Shown: one piece after another, positions 31,650 to 33,126 of the stretch | How positions within the stretch are numbered: the stretch's first letter is position 1 | Layout of the letters: each line of letters starts with the position of its first letter | Source: Helicobacteraceae bacterium | GTDB lineage: Bacteria > Campylobacterota > Campylobacteria > Campylobacterales > Sulfurimonadaceae | DNA: 33,126 nucleotides | NCBI GenBank assembly: GCA_013138865.1 | Contig: WTBY01000030.1 | Span: forward strand, 1-33,126 | Direction: 5' to 3' | The notes under the pieces: generated by a model | What the model saw: only the letters and a program-made list of their open reading frames with translations | The model's database searches: none | What the model was told of the DNA's origin: nothing | Translations under genes and position numbers: made by a program

Positions 31650-32510
31650 TTATTTTTGTTTAACAATAGCTTTATTAAGTATGTTTACAACGTCATTAAG
31701 GCGATTATTTACTTTTTGATACACATTTCTATCAATATTACTTAAGGTTAAAATTAACTGTTCTTTATCAAATTCTTTTAAGATTGGAATGTTTAAGTCA
31801 CTAAAAAGATCTAAATATTCACTCTCATAATCTTCTCTTTGGATATACACAGGTTTCCCACCACTAGCTAAATTTTGTAAAACTGCTTGAGGTGAACAAG
31901 TTACTAAAACTTCACTTTGAGTTATAACTTCATCATAATCTTCATTATCATAAATTTTTCCAAATGTGTCACTCATCTCATTAGCGTAACCCATAAAGTA
32001 GTAAAAACCATCAAGAAGATCAAATTCTAAACCATTAAATAGTGCAGAATTTTTTTGTAGGTCTTTTTCGTAATCATCATCACCAAAGAAAAAAGCTCTT
32101 TTTATAGTTTTCTCCTTTTGTTCAAAGTAAATAGGATCTAAGATTGCACTTTTTTGCTCAAATGCATTTAACAAAAGCTCATTTTTTAGTGCTTTATCAT
32201 CTTTATTTTCACTTATTCGTATAAAAGGAGAAAAAAAGTCACACATATCATTTAAAAGGGGTTCATTAAACTCATTAGAGTCAAAAATAATAGCATCACC
32301 ATACTCTGCAATTTGTGGAATATTTCTTACAACATCAACACCTACAGCTTTTGTAATTCCATACTCTTTTGCCTCACAACCTATTCGAAAGTCACTTGTA
32401 AGAACAGTTATCTCTATATTATCAAGAGCTTTTACGATCGCACTTGCACGACGAAATCTATCAAGTCCTATACGGTGACCTGTGTGAACATAGTAATAAT
32501 TTTTAAACAT
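31650..32510 (-). CDS. GT-B-like glycosyltransferase-family protein, function unknown
   Basis: 286 residues. The start, YVHTGHRIGLDRFRRASAIV, resembles the GHxxR nucleotide-sugar region of GT-B proteins such as PseG or MurG-like enzymes. The late stretch LVTCSPQAVLQNLASGGKPV resembles the sugar-nucleotide binding site of the same fold. There are no membrane segments. Its substrate cannot be stated. It lies between mnmG and petA on the same strand, 5 bases after mnmG, so it is probably co-transcribed with mnmG. Confidence 0.6.
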   Translation of the reverse strand: MFKNYYYVHTGHRIGLDRFRRASAIVKALDNIEITVLTSDFRIGCEAKEYGITKAVGVDVVRNIPQIAEYGDAIIFDSNEFNEPLLNDMCDFFSPFIRISENKDDKALKNELLLNAFEQKSAILDPIYFEQKEKTIKRAFFFGDDDYEKDLQKNSALFNGLEFDLLDGFYYFMGYANEMSDTFGKIYDNEDYDEVITQSEVLVTCSPQAVLQNLASGGKPVYIQREDYESEYLDLFSDLNIPILKEFDKEQLILTLSNIDRNVYQKVNNRLNDVVNILNKAIVKQK

Positions 32511-32515
32511 AATTT

Positions 32516-33126
32516 CTACTTTCTTTTATTAATTTTTATTTGCACATGAAGTATTTCAACAGCAGCTGGAGTTATACCACTTATTTGTGAAGCTGCTTGA
32601 AGTGTTGGTGGGTTAAACTTTTCTAGTTTCTCTACGATCTCTTTCGATAGTCCTGAAATACCTGAAAAATCAAACCCGACTGGAATTTTTATTTTAAGAT
32701 TTTTTTTCATTCTCTCTATTTCATACATCTGCTTTTTTATATAGTGCATATATTTAGCTTCAACTAAAATCTCTTCTTGAATATATTCACTAAAATTAGC
32801 TAAAGATGGAACAAGTTTGATCATTTTTTCAATTGTAAAACTTTTACGTGAAACTAACTGTTGAGCTGTTAATTTGTCCGATATTTTTTCTTCACCCATA
32901 GCTTCTAGTGTAGCTATAAACTCTTTATTTGGCGTGTACTCTATATTTTTAAGAAGCTCAAAACCATCATTTATTTGAGTTTTTTTCATGATCATTTTCA
33001 TATACGCTTCACTATTTATAAGTCCAAGTTGGTAACCATACTCACTTAAACGTGTATCTGCACTCTCTTCACGTAAAAGAAGTCTATACTCAGCGCGAGA
33101 AGTAAACATACGGTAGGGCTCTTTAG
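32516..33126 (-). CDS. mnmG: tRNA uridine-5-carboxymethylaminomethyl modification enzyme MnmG, C-terminal part, cut by the right edge
   Basis: 203 codons reach the window edge, with the gene beginning outside. [20 protein letters not shown] is the conserved MnmG motif, and the C-terminal helical domain ends with [12 protein letters not shown] and [17 protein letters not shown], the region that contacts MnmE. Together with MnmE it modifies U34 of several tRNAs, using FAD. The frame continues unbroken past the Met of the FTSRAEY motif to base 33126, so that Met is internal and not a start. Confidence 0.95.
   Translation of the reverse strand, partial: KEPYRMFTSRAEYRLLLREESADTRLSEYGYQLGLINSEAYMKMIMKKTQINDGFELLKNIEYTPNKEFIATLEAMGEEKISDKLTAQQLVSRKSFTIEKMIKLVPSLANFSEYIQEEILVEAKYMHYIKKQMYEIERMKKNLKIKIPVGFDFSGISGLSKEIVEKLEKFNPPTLQAASQISGITPAAVEILHVQIKINKRK

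Overview
The window is about 33 kb of AT-rich (roughly one third G+C by eye), densely packed bacterial chromosome. Gene content and protein style point to a Sulfurimonas-like member of the Campylobacterota: a PetABC cytochrome bc1 complex with a diheme PetC, a split PqiA followed by a multi-MCE PqiB, a Bpt-type aminoacyl transferase, a c-heme diguanylate cyclase, and MoaA/QueE/QueD in one tight operon. The genus is inferred from general family knowledge, not from a search. No tRNA, rRNA, CRISPR array or intact insertion sequence was seen, and no stretch longer than 300 bases lacks a gene or gene remnant. The longest intergenic gaps are 16029-16269 and 10973-11156.

Region 1 (1-794) is accessory DNA. 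The C-terminus of an unknown gene enters from the left edge and stops at 81. A 70-base imperfect hairpin at 87-156, laid out like an integron attC site, follows directly. After it come a 55-codon ORF, a perfect 14-bp inverted repeat, and a decayed toxin-antitoxin pair (frameshifted antitoxin, toxin reduced to its C-terminus).

Region 2 (795-4011) holds rmuC and a DEAD-box RNA helicase with a long Gly/Arg-rich tail.

Region 3 (4017-14055) is a complete nitrate-assimilation island. Leftward it encodes a membrane-anchored molybdenum nitrate reductase, made of a fused FeS/anchor subunit plus a NasA-like catalytic subunit, followed by a CysG-like siroheme synthase and a siroheme nitrite reductase. 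Rightward it encodes a NarK-type transporter translationally coupled to a PP2C phosphatase-Ser/Thr kinase fusion. Three copies of a palindrome (TTGATTA-N5-TAATCAA type) precede the three transcription units, and each is centred exactly 45 bases upstream of the end of a predicted -10 box. This looks like an undescribed activator regulon and is the main finding.

Region 4 (14187-18964) holds a heme-binding, Cys-rich diguanylate cyclase, a small four-cysteine protein, bpt and dnaX. Region 5 (18973-23532) is a leftward lipid-trafficking operon: a membrane protein, rsmE, two single-domain PqiA proteins and a six-MCE PqiB. Region 6 (23609-28405) has moeA facing a response regulator / ParA-like / moaA / queE / queD operon, so two molybdopterin genes lie about 12 kb from the molybdoenzyme they would serve. 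Region 7 (28457-33126) is mnmG (cut by the right edge), a GT-B-like protein, petABC and a class II-like cytochrome c.

Across the window CGATCG is strongly over-represented (17 copies counted, four of them the full octamer GCGATCGC), resembling cyanobacterial HIP1.
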